A stretch of 10,059 nucleotides of DNA from Candidatus Micrarchaeia archaeon (GCA_041650355.1 JBAZLI010000030.1:1-10059); one strand, 5' to 3'; counted from the first letter of the stretch, positions 1 to 6,584 are shown. The notes: generated by a model not told the origin, from the sequence alone. Made by a program: numbers and translations.

Positions 1-292
1 CGCCGTCCATGAGCGTGATGCTGTCCGGGTATCCTGTAGTGACTCCCAGGATGGTGTTTCCGTATGTGCTCACGGCTGCGTAAATCAGGCCAACCGTGAG
101 CGCTGCTATCAGGAGCTCCTTCCACTCGTTCTTGGCCCACGCCTCGAGCTGGGGGTTGTGCAAAGGCTGGGACGCCATGTATGCGAGAGCAACTAAAAAG
201 ACGGTGAGCATCGCCGCGATGGGGACCAGGGCGTATTCCCCTGCCGCGAAATTCAGCGGTAGCAGAAGCAATAGGATGAGCCCAAGGCGCAT
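1..292 (-). CDS. Membrane protein of unknown function, C-terminus beyond left edge
   Basis: An open frame begins at the ATG whose first base is 292 and runs without a stop off the left edge, giving 97 visible residues. It begins MRLGLILLLLLPLNFAAGEY, a short basic start followed by a leucine-rich stretch that could be a signal peptide or first membrane segment. A second hydrophobic stretch follows at about residues 22-40 and a third at about 62-77, separated by a polar loop containing two Trp residues (AWAKNEW). I do not recognise the family. It diverges from the PadR gene and shares its only TATA-like box, so PadR could regulate it; that is inference. The start is supported by the ATG lying about 23 bases from the centre of that box. 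The missing C-terminal part prevents any functional call. Confidence 0.65.
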   Translation of the reverse strand, partial: MRLGLILLLLLPLNFAAGEYALVPIAAMLTVFLVALAYMASQPLHNPQLEAWAKNEWKELLIAALTVGLIYAAVSTYGNTILGVTTGYPDSITLMDG

Positions 293-310
293 GCTCTCTA
301 TATGAAGAGA

Positions 311-320
311 ATATTTATAT
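311..320. promoter_or_regulatory. Shared divergent TATA box
   Basis: ATATTTATAT reads as an acceptable archaeal TATA box on both strands. It is the only AT-rich element in the 44 bases between the minus-strand start at 292 and the PadR start at 337. Its centre is about 22 bases from the PadR ATG at 337, 27-28 from the in-frame ATG at 343, and about 23 from the minus-strand ATG. Both transcripts would be leaderless or nearly so. No clear BRE or PadR operator is visible beside it. Confidence 0.6.
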
Positions 321-336
321 TGCTGACGGGTAAGAT

Positions 337-666
337 ATGCACATGAACGACGATGATGCAAAGCGCAGCAGGCCGTTCAGGCGCCTCGTGGACTCTCTCA
401 CCACAGGCAACCTGTGGCTCTACGTGCTTTCGCTGATGAGGAAGGGAAAGGTGTACGCGTACGCGCTTCCGGAAAGCATAGAAAAAAAATACCGCTTCAG
501 GCCAAACAGGGTGATGATTTACGTGGTGCTCTACAAGCTCGAGGCCGAGGGGCTCATAGCTTCTGCATTCGAGGAAAGGAGGAAGTACTACCACCTTACG
601 AAAAAGGGAACGGACTCGCTGGCGCGCGGAAAGAGATACCTGGCGTCGCTTTCAAAAAGGTTGTAG
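337..666 (+). CDS. PadR-family winged-helix transcriptional regulator
   Basis: A 109-residue protein with the layout of a small PadR regulator. The segment at about residues 22-55 (GNLWLYVLSLMRKGKVYAYA onward) is the first helix pair leading into the recognition helix around 55-68 (RPNRVMIYVVLYKLEAEGLI). A wing follows at about 74-90, ending in the typical YYHLTKKG. The usual C-terminal coiled dimerisation helix is short, so this is a minimal family member. PadR proteins are DNA-binding dimers, usually repressors that release DNA on binding a small ligand; the ligand here is unknown. The ATG at 337 gives the longest reading, while the in-frame ATG at 343 fits the leaderless TATA spacing of the other genes better. 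The AK6 gene starts 2 bases after the stop, so the two are probably co-transcribed. Confidence 0.85.
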   Translation: MHMNDDDAKRSRPFRRLVDSLTTGNLWLYVLSLMRKGKVYAYALPESIEKKYRFRPNRVMIYVVLYKLEAEGLIASAFEERRKYYHLTKKGTDSLARGKRYLASLSKRL

Positions 667-668
667 GC

Positions 669-1256
669 ATGCTCATCCTGGTCACCGGAAGCCCGTGCAC
701 GGGCAAGACTACCTCTTCAAAGGAGCTCGGGAAAATACTGAAGATGGGTGTGCTGCACATAACGGATTTCGTGGAATCGAACGCGGGAATGCTCGGCGGG
801 CGGTTCGATAAGCGGATGGACAGCGAACTGGTGGACGTGCAAAAGCTCGGGAAGGCGCTTAGGGGCGAATGCAGGAAGCACGCGGGCCTGATAATAGAGG
901 GCCACCTGGCCTGCGAAGTGAGACTTCCGGCGGATTATGTATTTGTGCTCAGGTGCAGGCCGGACATCCTTGAAACCAGGCTGAGGAAACGGGAATATTC
1001 CGTGCGCAAGGTTGAGGAGAACCTGCTTTCCGAGATGCTCGATTACTGCCTCCAGAAAGCAGAAGCTAACTGCCCTGAATCCAATATAATCCAGATTGAG
1101 ACCGCTGGCTCCACGGCTGGGAAAAACGCGAAAAGGATGGCCGGAATCGTGCGCGGGGCCGGGCGGCGCGAGCGCGGAGAAAAGGTTAATTATACGTCCT
1201 ACCTAATCAGACACCTGGGGTTGCGAAATGGAAGACGACAAAAAAAGAGTCATTGA
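669..1256 (+). CDS. AK6/Fap7-like NTPase (adenylate kinase isoenzyme 6 family)
   Basis: A 195-residue P-loop protein. The Walker A loop is GSPCTGKT at residues 7-14. Residues 75-82 (IIEGHLAC) match the family's Asp/Glu-x-His Walker B-like element, with His79. LRCRPDILETRLRKREYS at 94-111 is the arginine-rich lid region, and KVEENLLSEMLDYCLQKA at 114-131 the conserved helix. Family members in eukaryotes (Fap7, hCINAP) act in 18S rRNA maturation and 40S assembly; archaeal members are thought to act similarly in the cytoplasm. The ATG at 669 is chosen because Walker A sits at the normal distance from it; the frame stays open upstream only as a shadow of PadR. A basic tail of about 30 residues after residue 165 exceeds the usual domain end and overlaps the scpB start by 29 bases. 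Confidence 0.85.
   Translation: MLILVTGSPCTGKTTSSKELGKILKMGVLHITDFVESNAGMLGGRFDKRMDSELVDVQKLGKALRGECRKHAGLIIEGHLACEVRLPADYVFVLRCRPDILETRLRKREYSVRKVEENLLSEMLDYCLQKAEANCPESNIIQIETAGSTAGKNAKRMAGIVRGAGRRERGEKVNYTSYLIRHLGLRNGRRQKKSH
1186..1194 (+). promoter_or_regulatory. TATA box for the ScpB-like gene, inside the AK6 coding region
   Basis: TTAATTATA lies in a GC-rich surrounding about 37 bases before the ATG at 1228. A start of transcription 25-27 bases downstream would give a leader of roughly ten bases, containing GGGGTTG before the ATG. It lies within the extended C-terminal tail of the AK6 frame. Confidence 0.5.
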
Positions 1257-1734
1257 AGCCGCGCTGTTCATATCAGCGCGCAGCATGGCAATCGAGGAGC
1301 TGGGAAAGCTCACCGGGATTGCAGCGCCTGGATTCGTGCGCACCATGCTCGCGGAGCTCAAGGGCGAGTATGAAGCCAGGGGGAGCGCGGTCGAGATAGC
1401 GGAAATGGAGGGCAAATGGCTCATGCGGGTGAAGGAAGATTATGCTGAGCGCGTGAAGGGCTTCGCACAGCAGGCCGAGGTCGGAAGGAGCGCGATGCGC
1501 ACCCTGGCCTACGTGGCAAGGCACGACGGGGTTCTCAAAAGCGACGTGGCGCACCGCATCGGCTCCCAGGTTTATCAGGACGTCCACGAGCTCGTGCAGA
1601 ATGGGTTCATCAGGCAGGTGAAGGCTGGGAGGAGCAAGCGCCTGTTCCTGACCGACAAGTTCAGGCAGTATTTCCGCGCCGTGCAGACCGGAGGGCAGAC
1701 GCAGCTCGAGGAGCGGCCTAAGGAGAGTTTATAA
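1228..1734 (+). CDS. scpB: ScpB-like chromosome segregation/condensation protein
   Basis: A 168-residue protein with the tandem winged-helix layout of ScpB, the kleisin-associated subunit that works with ScpA and Smc in chromosome compaction. The first domain (about residues 3-78) opens with RVIEAALFISARSMAIEELG and includes AVEIAEMEGKWLMRVK, matching the family pattern of an 'ALFIS' helix followed by a beta-wing. The second domain (about 85-150) contains GRSAMRTLAYVARHDGVLKS, the counterpart of the bacterial 'ETLAIIAYRQPVTRAEI' region, then a wing ending in LFLTDKFRQYF. The ATG at 1228 overlaps the 3' end of the AK6 frame, but a TATA box precedes it and no better start exists. No scpA or smc lies next to it, so the partner would be encoded elsewhere. 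The fit is good in both domains, though archaeal ScpB-like proteins are divergent. Confidence 0.8.
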   Translation: MEDDKKRVIEAALFISARSMAIEELGKLTGIAAPGFVRTMLAELKGEYEARGSAVEIAEMEGKWLMRVKEDYAERVKGFAQQAEVGRSAMRTLAYVARHDGVLKSDVAHRIGSQVYQDVHELVQNGFIRQVKAGRSKRLFLTDKFRQYFRAVQTGGQTQLEERPKESL

Positions 1735-1735
1735 A
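1728..1735 (+). promoter_or_regulatory. TATA box of the PP2C-like gene, overlapping the scpB stop
   Basis: TTTATAAA is centred 25-26 bases before the ATG at 1757, the spacing expected for a leaderless transcript. The last codon and stop of scpB (TTA TAA, ending at 1734) form the box itself. Confidence 0.7.
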
Positions 1736-1736
1736 G

Positions 1737-1742
1737 TTTTTT
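1737..1742 (+). terminator. Oligo-T run after scpB
   Basis: Six consecutive T follow the scpB stop by 2 bases. Archaeal intrinsic termination commonly uses such T runs without a hairpin. It sits between the TATA box and the expected start site of the next gene, so it would not affect that transcript. Confidence 0.4.
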
Positions 1743-1756
1743 CTGGAAAACGGCAC

Positions 1757-3043
1757 ATGGCGAAGTTTGCCTCACCCCCACTTAAAGATGAATTGCTGGA
1801 AGAGCAGCTGTTCGAGAGGAAGAAAAAGGACCTCAGCGCCCTGAAGAAGGAGAGCGGGGAGCTGCTGAAGCCGGATTTTGGAAGGACCGCCAGCGAGCTT
1901 CTCCAGGATGTGCAGTACAAGGGCATAGTGGCGCGCGCCATAGGGCGGGGCTTCGAGGAGCGCGAATACATAAGCCAGAAGGATTTGGAGAAGCTGATGA
2001 TGCTTTCGGAGCTCGACCCGGGCTTCGGAAAACAAATCGAAGTGAAGCTGATTCCGATAATGAAGAAGGGGCGCAGGTGGGAGGACAAGGAGAGCACGCG
2101 GCTCAGGAAAGAATACGTGAAAAAATCCCAGCAGTTATTGGACATACTTTCGAAATTCCAATTCGGCGGATTCACAAAAAGCGAGGAAATCTACCTGAGC
2201 GGGGACAAAATTTTCGACAAAACCAGCGCGTATCTGGACTTCGCGTCGGCGGTAGCGCTCGTGGACAAGGGAGTGCGCAAGCGCAGGGCCACCAAGGCCA
2301 GCGGCTCGGCGTATTTCAGGGAGGTTTACCTCAACGGGAAGCGCGGCGCAGTGTTCGGGCTTTTCGACGGGTTCGACGAGCGCGGGCTGGAGTACCTTCC
2401 CTCCTCCATGTCGCTGGCCATATTCAAGGAAAGCGTCCAGCACCTCGGGAGCGAGGATGCCCTGCTCGGAATCCTCGAGGGTTTCATGAGGAATGCGGAT
2501 GCGAAGATAAGCGAGAACGTGAGGGGATTCTGCGGCGCGAGCGCCACGTGCGGAATGGTGTTCGGCAAGAAGCTGTATTACGCAAACGTAGGGAACAGCA
2601 GGATATACGGGGTGAAAGCCAACGGGGCCGTGGAGAAGCTCGTGGGGGACGAAGTTGCCTCAGGGCTTGGGAACAGGGAGCAGTTCCACTCCGAGCTCAA
2701 GTATCCGTATTTCTACCTAGGAGGATTCACCCAGCGCATGAAGGGCAAGAAGAGCTTCAGGGTCATACACAATGAATTCAAGCTCAAGCCGCCGTACATA
2801 GGGGCGCTGGATGTTTCCCCGTACGCTTACATTTTCGTTGCGAACAGCGGGGTCTGGAAAAGCACGATAACCATGGGCAATGTTGTTTCGCTTGACGACG
2901 GGAAACTGAGCGAGGTCTTCGCGAAGGCGAGAAACCCGCTCAACGCGATGGAGCGGATGGACATGCAGGTGAAGAATTTCATGAAGGAGGCCGAGAACAA
3001 GAGCATGGTTGACGATATCGCGATGCTGTATTTCACGATATGA
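1757..3043 (+). CDS. PP2C-fold protein with incomplete metal-binding site, possible pseudophosphatase
   Basis: A 428-residue protein. Residues 1-150 are a charged, mostly helical region I do not recognise. The rest resembles the PPM/PP2C phosphatase fold: FGLFDGFDERG at 200-210 corresponds to the FDGHGG strand (Asp204); FCGASATCGMVFGKKLYYANVGNSR at 258-282 corresponds to the 'GSTA ... ANVGDSR' block; YIFVANSGVWKS at 358-369 corresponds to 'ASDGLWD'; VDDIAML at 418-424 corresponds to the final 'DNITV' strand (Asp419). Two expected acidic residues are changed: GDSR is GNSR (Asn280), and the Asp of SDG is Ser364. The N-terminal Arg/Asp motif of active enzymes is not evident. The protein therefore may not dephosphorylate and could act as a binding or sensor protein; this is inference from the residues. 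It is probably transcribed alone, without a leader, from the TATA box at the scpB stop, and ends at a T run at 3096. Confidence 0.75.
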   Translation: MAKFASPPLKDELLEEQLFERKKKDLSALKKESGELLKPDFGRTASELLQDVQYKGIVARAIGRGFEEREYISQKDLEKLMMLSELDPGFGKQIEVKLIPIMKKGRRWEDKESTRLRKEYVKKSQQLLDILSKFQFGGFTKSEEIYLSGDKIFDKTSAYLDFASAVALVDKGVRKRRATKASGSAYFREVYLNGKRGAVFGLFDGFDERGLEYLPSSMSLAIFKESVQHLGSEDALLGILEGFMRNADAKISENVRGFCGASATCGMVFGKKLYYANVGNSRIYGVKANGAVEKLVGDEVASGLGNREQFHSELKYPYFYLGGFTQRMKGKKSFRVIHNEFKLKPPYIGALDVSPYAYIFVANSGVWKSTITMGNVVSLDDGKLSEVFAKARNPLNAMERMDMQVKNFMKEAENKSMVDDIAMLYFTI

Positions 3044-3095
3044 GGATGCTGGGCCAGGAAACGCTTCAGGCGGCTTCTTTTAGTTCGCCCTGCTA

Positions 3096-3102
3096 TTTTT
3101 TT
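3096..3102 (+). terminator. Oligo-T terminator after the PP2C-like gene
   Basis: Seven T about 50 bases past the PP2C-like stop. It touches the stop codon of the convergent gene that ends at 3102, so the two convergent units abut here. Confidence 0.45.
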
Positions 3103-3449
3103 CAGTTCGAGAAGAATTCCTTGCTGGGCTCGCTCGGAAGGTCGTGCTTGAACCTGTAGTTTTCGAGCATGCTCTGGGCCTTCCTGAATTTGTCCTCCTT
3201 CCCCTTTAGCTCGGCTTCGTCCACGAATTCGAGGTAAAGCCCCACGTCCGCGAGGTTCCTGGAGCCGTCTTCGAGCATGTTGCCCAGGAGCCCGGCCATC
3301 AGCTTCTTCCCTTTCTCGTCGCTGCCCACCACGCTGAGCGCGAGCGCGACCTGGTTTATGAAATGCTCCCGGTCCTCCTGAGACATCGCCTTCCATATCG
3401 CGCCGAGCTTCTTTTTTGCTTCGGATTCGAAATCGTCGAAGAGGGCCAT
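3102..3449 (-). CDS. Small helical protein of unknown function
   Basis: 115 residues, begins MALFDDFESEAKKKLGAIWK. It is rich in Lys, Glu, Asp and Leu, with amphipathic helices predicted by eye at about 5-40, 45-60 and 64-100 and no hydrophobic membrane segment, so it is probably cytoplasmic. I recognise no domain. It begins 4 bases after the stop of the 70-residue gene upstream (3454-3666), so the two form an operon. The GTGATG just before the start could serve as a weak Shine-Dalgarno element. It converges on the PP2C-like gene. Codon use matches its neighbours, which supports it being a real gene. Confidence 0.7.
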   Translation of the reverse strand: MALFDDFESEAKKKLGAIWKAMSQEDREHFINQVALALSVVGSDEKGKKLMAGLLGNMLEDGSRNLADVGLYLEFVDEAELKGKEDKFRKAQSMLENYRFKHDLPSEPSKEFFSN

Positions 3450-3453
3450 TGCA

Positions 3454-3666
3454 TCACGAATACCTGGTTTTCAGGTGTGCCAGCCTGTTCAGCTCGTTGG
3501 CAATCTGAATAGCGGCTTCTCTCCCGGCTTCGAGCTTCCTCTCCTCCTGGGCCGGAGCGGCTTTTGCCTTCGGGCCTGATGCGCGGGGCACAGGGCGGAT
3601 GAAATGGGGCGGCGGCTCCTGCTCCGCTTGCTTGCGCACTTTCAAAGAGGTTTCTCCCTTGCCCAT
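3454..3666 (-). CDS. Small basic, proline/alanine-rich protein of unknown function
   Basis: 70 residues. The first two thirds are low-complexity and probably disordered (QEPPPHFIRPVPRASGPKAK at about 16-35); the last third, EERKLEAGREAAIQIANELN at 41-60 and onward, could form one amphipathic helix. No family is recognised. A TATA-like GATTAAAAAC on the minus strand near 3695-3704 lies about 35 bases before the ATG, giving a very short leader. It is the first gene of a tight pair with the 115-residue helical protein. The 4-base spacing suggests linked function. Because of its length and low complexity, confidence is moderate. Confidence 0.55.
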   Translation of the reverse strand: MGKGETSLKVRKQAEQEPPPHFIRPVPRASGPKAKAAPAQEERKLEAGREAAIQIANELNRLAHLKTRYS

Positions 3667-3722
3667 ACAAACACATTCCGCTTACTCGGCAGGAGTTTTT
3701 AATCGTTTCGTGAACGGTCTCA

Positions 3723-3977
3723 TCATTGCGACAGGGCGTTGAGCGGATTCCATGTGCCGTTGACGAACTTGTACAGTTTTTTTGAGGTGGAATCATAGAC
3801 CAGGCTTGTTTTGGACGCCACGGAGAGCGGCCTGTCTATCTCTATGCTTATCACGTTCCGCATCCAGTCTATGTCGCTTCCGAAAGGGTTGCGCTCGATT
3901 ATGTATATTGATTTGCGCTCCTGCTTGATTTTCTCGCACCATGCGATTATTTTGTCCAGGTCTTTTTTATCGTACAT
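3723..3977 (-). CDS. 84-residue protein of unknown function
   Basis: The predicted protein starts MYDKKDLDKIIAWCEKIKQE, an amphipathic helix, and continues as an alternation of strands (SIYIIERN, VISIEIDRPL, TSLVYDSTSKKLYKFVNGTW), suggesting a small alpha-plus-beta domain. I do not recognise it. The ATG at 3977 is preferred over the in-frame GTG at 3983 because GGTG, complementary to the archaeal 16S rRNA tail, lies at 3986-3983 with 5 bases of spacing to the ATG and overlaps the GTG. The gene follows the DRG GTPase after 65 bases without an obvious terminator. It could be co-transcribed, or use the AT-rich CTATAATAAAG at about 4052-4062 on the minus strand within the DRG 3' end. Confidence 0.6.
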   Translation of the reverse strand: MYDKKDLDKIIAWCEKIKQERKSIYIIERNPFGSDIDWMRNVISIEIDRPLSVASKTSLVYDSTSKKLYKFVNGTWNPLNALSQ

Positions 3978-4042
3978 TTCCACACCCGCAAAAAGGATGG
4001 ATTTGCGCTTCTTTCCGCAATCATTTGCCTATCTGCCATTTC

Positions 4043-5131
4043 TTAGTATTTCTTTATTATAGATAGTATGTCCCCGTCCTGGAGCACGTGGTCCAGCCCG
4101 ACGCGCTGGCCCGGGTGCTTCACGCTTTTCCCCCACACGAGCGCGTACCTGAACTCCTTGAGCAGGTTGCGGTGCAGCCGCGAGCACACGTCCGAAATCT
4201 TTGTGCCGTTGCGCACTATGAGCGGCTCTTCCATGTCCGCTTCCCCGCCCCTGGGCTTGGTATAAATGCGCATGAACGAGAGCGCCCTGTATATCGCATC
4301 CACTGCGTTCGCAAGGCCCAGGCTGCGCTCCGAGGAAACGGCCGCGAAGGGAAGCAGGAATTTCTTCCTGATTTCTTTTTCGTTGGCTAGGTCTATCTTG
4401 TTCATTATTATCACTGCCGGGAGATAGACGCGGTTGCCCTCCAAAACATCTATGAACTGGTCCACGTCTATATCCTGCCTTATCACCACGTCCCCGCTGT
4501 GCAGGCCGTATTCGTTGAGTATGCTGTGTATTGTCCTCATGTCCAGCTTCGTGAGCTTCAGCGTGGTGTTTATCGTGACTCCGCCGCGGGTGGTTTTTTT
4601 TATCACCACGTCCGGGGCGCGCTGGTTCAGCCTTATCCCCATCCCGTAAAGCTCCTTCACCAGCACTTCGTAATGCTCAGGGTGCTGGGCATCGAGCATT
4701 ATGAGGATGAGGTCCGCGCTCCGCGCCACGGCTATCACCTCACGCCCCCTTCCCCTCCCGTCTTTTGCGCCTTCTATTATCCCGGGCAAATCAAGAATCT
4801 GGATTTTCGCGCCCTTGTGGTATAGCATGCCTGGTATGCAGGTGAGCGTGGTGAACGCATAGGCCGCGATTTTGCTCTCTGCTTTCGTGACCTTGTTGAG
4901 GAAGGTGGATTTGCCCACGCTGGGGAAGCCGATTATCGCTGCGGTCGCGTCGCCGTTCTTCCTCACATCGAATGAAGGGGCTCCCGAGCCGCTCTTGGCA
5001 GGGGAGATGAGGGAGCGCCTGAGCTTCGCTATCTTGGCCTTGAGCAGGCCGATGTGGAATTCGGTGGCCTTGTTCTTCTGAGTGCGCCTTATCTCGTCCT
5101 CGAGTTCGCGGATTTTCTCGGCTATTCCCAT
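4043..5131 (-). CDS. DRG-family (developmentally regulated GTP-binding protein) GTPase with TGS domain
   Basis: A 362-residue OBG/DRG-class GTPase of normal length. An N-terminal helix-turn-helix-like region (1-48, IRELEDEIRRTQKNKATEFH) precedes the G domain: G1 GFPSVGKS at 68-75, switch I FTTLTCIPG at 93-101, G3 DLPG at 114-117 followed by the glycine-rich GAKDGRGRG, G4 NKID at 244-247, and G5 around SSE 266-268. A domain inserted at about 160-235 (the S5D2L region of DRGs) is present. The C-terminal TGS domain spans about 288-362. Family members bind GTP and translating ribosomes; eukaryotic DRG/Rbg proteins help resolve stalled ribosomes, and archaeal ones are presumed to act similarly. 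All motifs look intact. The ATG at 5131 lies 26-27 bases from a TATA box that overlaps the stop of the upstream MFS gene. Confidence 0.95.
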   Translation of the reverse strand: MGIAEKIRELEDEIRRTQKNKATEFHIGLLKAKIAKLRRSLISPAKSGSGAPSFDVRKNGDATAAIIGFPSVGKSTFLNKVTKAESKIAAYAFTTLTCIPGMLYHKGAKIQILDLPGIIEGAKDGRGRGREVIAVARSADLILIMLDAQHPEHYEVLVKELYGMGIRLNQRAPDVVIKKTTRGGVTINTTLKLTKLDMRTIHSILNEYGLHSGDVVIRQDIDVDQFIDVLEGNRVYLPAVIIMNKIDLANEKEIRKKFLLPFAAVSSERSLGLANAVDAIYRALSFMRIYTKPRGGEADMEEPLIVRNGTKISDVCSRLHRNLLKEFRYALVWGKSVKHPGQRVGLDHVLQDGDILSIIKKY

Positions 5132-5153
5132 CGCTCTTTCATCTCAGGGAGAG

Positions 5154-5161
5154 AATTAAAG
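5154..5161 (-). promoter_or_regulatory. TATA box of the DRG gene, overlapping the MFS stop
   Basis: On the minus strand CTTTAATT is centred about 26 bases before the DRG ATG, giving a leaderless transcript. The last codon and stop of the MFS gene (CTT TAA) make up most of the box. Confidence 0.6.
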
Positions 5162-6508
5162 CTTTTTCCGCGCCTGCTTCGGGCTCCTTTCGCGCACGAA
5201 TGCGGCCACATTCTGCAAATCGTACGCAAGCCCCATCAGCGGATACACCGTCACTATCTTGGTGGCGAGCACGAGGGGGTGGGATTTTTTCCTCGGCTGC
5301 GCGTTCTCCTTGAGGATGAAGTAGGCTGCGGCAGGTACGAGAATCCGGGCGAGCGCCGCGATTATGAACAGCAGCCTGAATGCCGCGGCATCGGCCCCGA
5401 AGGCCGCGAGCAGCGCTCCGCCGAAAAGGGTGCCGAAGAAAGCCCCCAGAGACGCGTAAATGGCATAATCTCCGGCGGCCCTGGAACGCATGCGCGGATT
5501 TACGTTGTCAAGCACGAACATGCTGGTGGACAGCAAAACCCCGCCCCAGGCAAGCGTGCCAATTATGTTCGCGAGCTGGGCTTCCGCGGCGTTGGTGACG
5601 AAATAGACGCAGAGTATGGAAAGGGGAAGGAGCGCCGTGCTGGAAACCAGCACCGCCTTTGGGCCGTAATGCTCTATTAGCCGGCCCCAGTGGTAGAAGG
5701 AAAGCGCGTATATTACCAGCGTTGCAAGCAGGAGCAGCGAGAAATTGAGGTAGCCGATTCCAAGCACGCCCAGATAATACACATCAATGAACGGCGAGGC
5801 CATGGTGAGCGTGAAGTAGAGGAGAAACTGGATGACGCAGAATGCCCTGAAGCCAGGGACCGAACCAGTCAGCGTGAAGCCGCTGTTCGGATGCGGATCC
5901 CAATGCCTGCTCAGGAAATACGCGCCTGCGAGCCTTGCGGCGAACGAGAAGAGGAACAGGAGCGCGAAGCCGAGCAGGATCTCCTGCCCTGCGTAGTCCA
6001 GGACCAGGCCTGCGCAGAGGACCGCGAGCAGGGCAACGAAATTGTATATCCGGTTCCTGAAGCCGAACCAGCTGGCTCTTTTCTCTGCCGGAACTACGTC
6101 GCCCATGAGCGCGAGCCAGGGTGGGTTGGCGATCCCCCCGAAGAAAAGGGCCAATGCCGCAAGAACCACAAGCAGGATTCCGACTATGGCGCGGTCCAGC
6201 CCCTGCCATGCGAGGCACGCGACCGCGGAGAGGAGCAGGAAGCATAGGGACTGAAGGAAAACCGAAACCACCACCACTTTCTTGCGCTGCCATCCGAAGG
6301 GGTTGAAATGCACTATGAGCTTCTGCCCCACCCCGTCCATCAGCGAGCCTGATGCATTGAGGGCGCTTATGACTTCTATGGGCGCTCGCAGGGCAACGGC
6401 AAAGGGATTGAGGAATCGGGTTCCTATATAATACATCACGGCCCATAAGCTCCCGTCGATTATGGAATAGCGCATGGTCTTTTCCCTGAGCGGGTCGCTT
6501 TTGGCCAT
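5156..6508 (-). CDS. Major facilitator superfamily (MFS) transporter, substrate unknown
   Basis: A 450-residue polytopic membrane protein, of normal MFS length. Hydrophobic segments are visible at about 78-100, 106-126, 155-172, 176-199, 222-240, 243-271, 284-304, 313-333, 349-371 and 376-398, with weaker N-terminal segments at about 18-50. The 4-5 loop holds GDVVPAEKRASWFGFRNRI (136-154), the form of the MFS signature 'D.vP...R....G.rn'. The last 50 residues are basic and partly hydrophobic. MFS proteins move small solutes using ion gradients; nothing here identifies the substrate, and the sequence resembles the poorly defined archaeal permeases. The gene starts at ATG 6508, 25-26 bases after a minus-strand TATA box at 6530-6537, so it is leaderless. 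It is followed 24 bases later by the DRG GTPase, which has its own promoter. Confidence 0.85.
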   Translation of the reverse strand: MAKSDPLREKTMRYSIIDGSLWAVMYYIGTRFLNPFAVALRAPIEVISALNASGSLMDGVGQKLIVHFNPFGWQRKKVVVVSVFLQSLCFLLLSAVACLAWQGLDRAIVGILLVVLAALALFFGGIANPPWLALMGDVVPAEKRASWFGFRNRIYNFVALLAVLCAGLVLDYAGQEILLGFALLFLFSFAARLAGAYFLSRHWDPHPNSGFTLTGSVPGFRAFCVIQFLLYFTLTMASPFIDVYYLGVLGIGYLNFSLLLLATLVIYALSFYHWGRLIEHYGPKAVLVSSTALLPLSILCVYFVTNAAEAQLANIIGTLAWGGVLLSTSMFVLDNVNPRMRSRAAGDYAIYASLGAFFGTLFGGALLAAFGADAAAFRLLFIIAALARILVPAAAYFILKENAQPRKKSHPLVLATKIVTVYPLMGLAYDLQNVAAFVRERSPKQARKKL

Positions 6509-6529
6509 GAGTCAATTGGAGAAGTTAGG

Positions 6530-6537
6530 AATAAAAC
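6530..6537 (-). promoter_or_regulatory. TATA box of the MFS gene
   Basis: GTTTTATT on the minus strand is centred 25-26 bases upstream of the ATG at 6508. The divergent BofA-like gene has a separate box 25 bases away. Confidence 0.55.
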
Positions 6538-6556
6538 TGCTGCGGAAAGGGAATTC

Positions 6557-6564
6557 ATATAAAA
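6557..6564 (+). promoter_or_regulatory. TATA box of the BofA-like gene
   Basis: ATATAAAA is centred at about 6560-6561. The expected transcription start 25-26 bases on falls at 6585-6586, exactly on an ATG. That ATG, however, is out of frame with the BofA-like protein. Confidence 0.65.
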
Positions 6565-6584
6565 TACATTGCTGGTATTTCATA

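Noticed and set aside
414..668. In-frame upstream extension of the AK6 protein
   Set aside because: It overlaps the PadR gene in another frame, and the Walker A loop is at the usual distance from the ATG at 669. The upstream translation resembles no protein.
2077..2775. Long open frame within the PP2C-like gene
   Set aside because: Arg/Gly/Gln-rich translation typical of an out-of-frame GC-rich shadow; the PP2C frame has recognisable motifs throughout.
5054..6247. Long plus-strand open frames opposite the MFS gene
   Set aside because: They are antisense to a clear membrane transporter and their translations are charged and repetitive, as expected for shadows of hydrophobic coding sequence.
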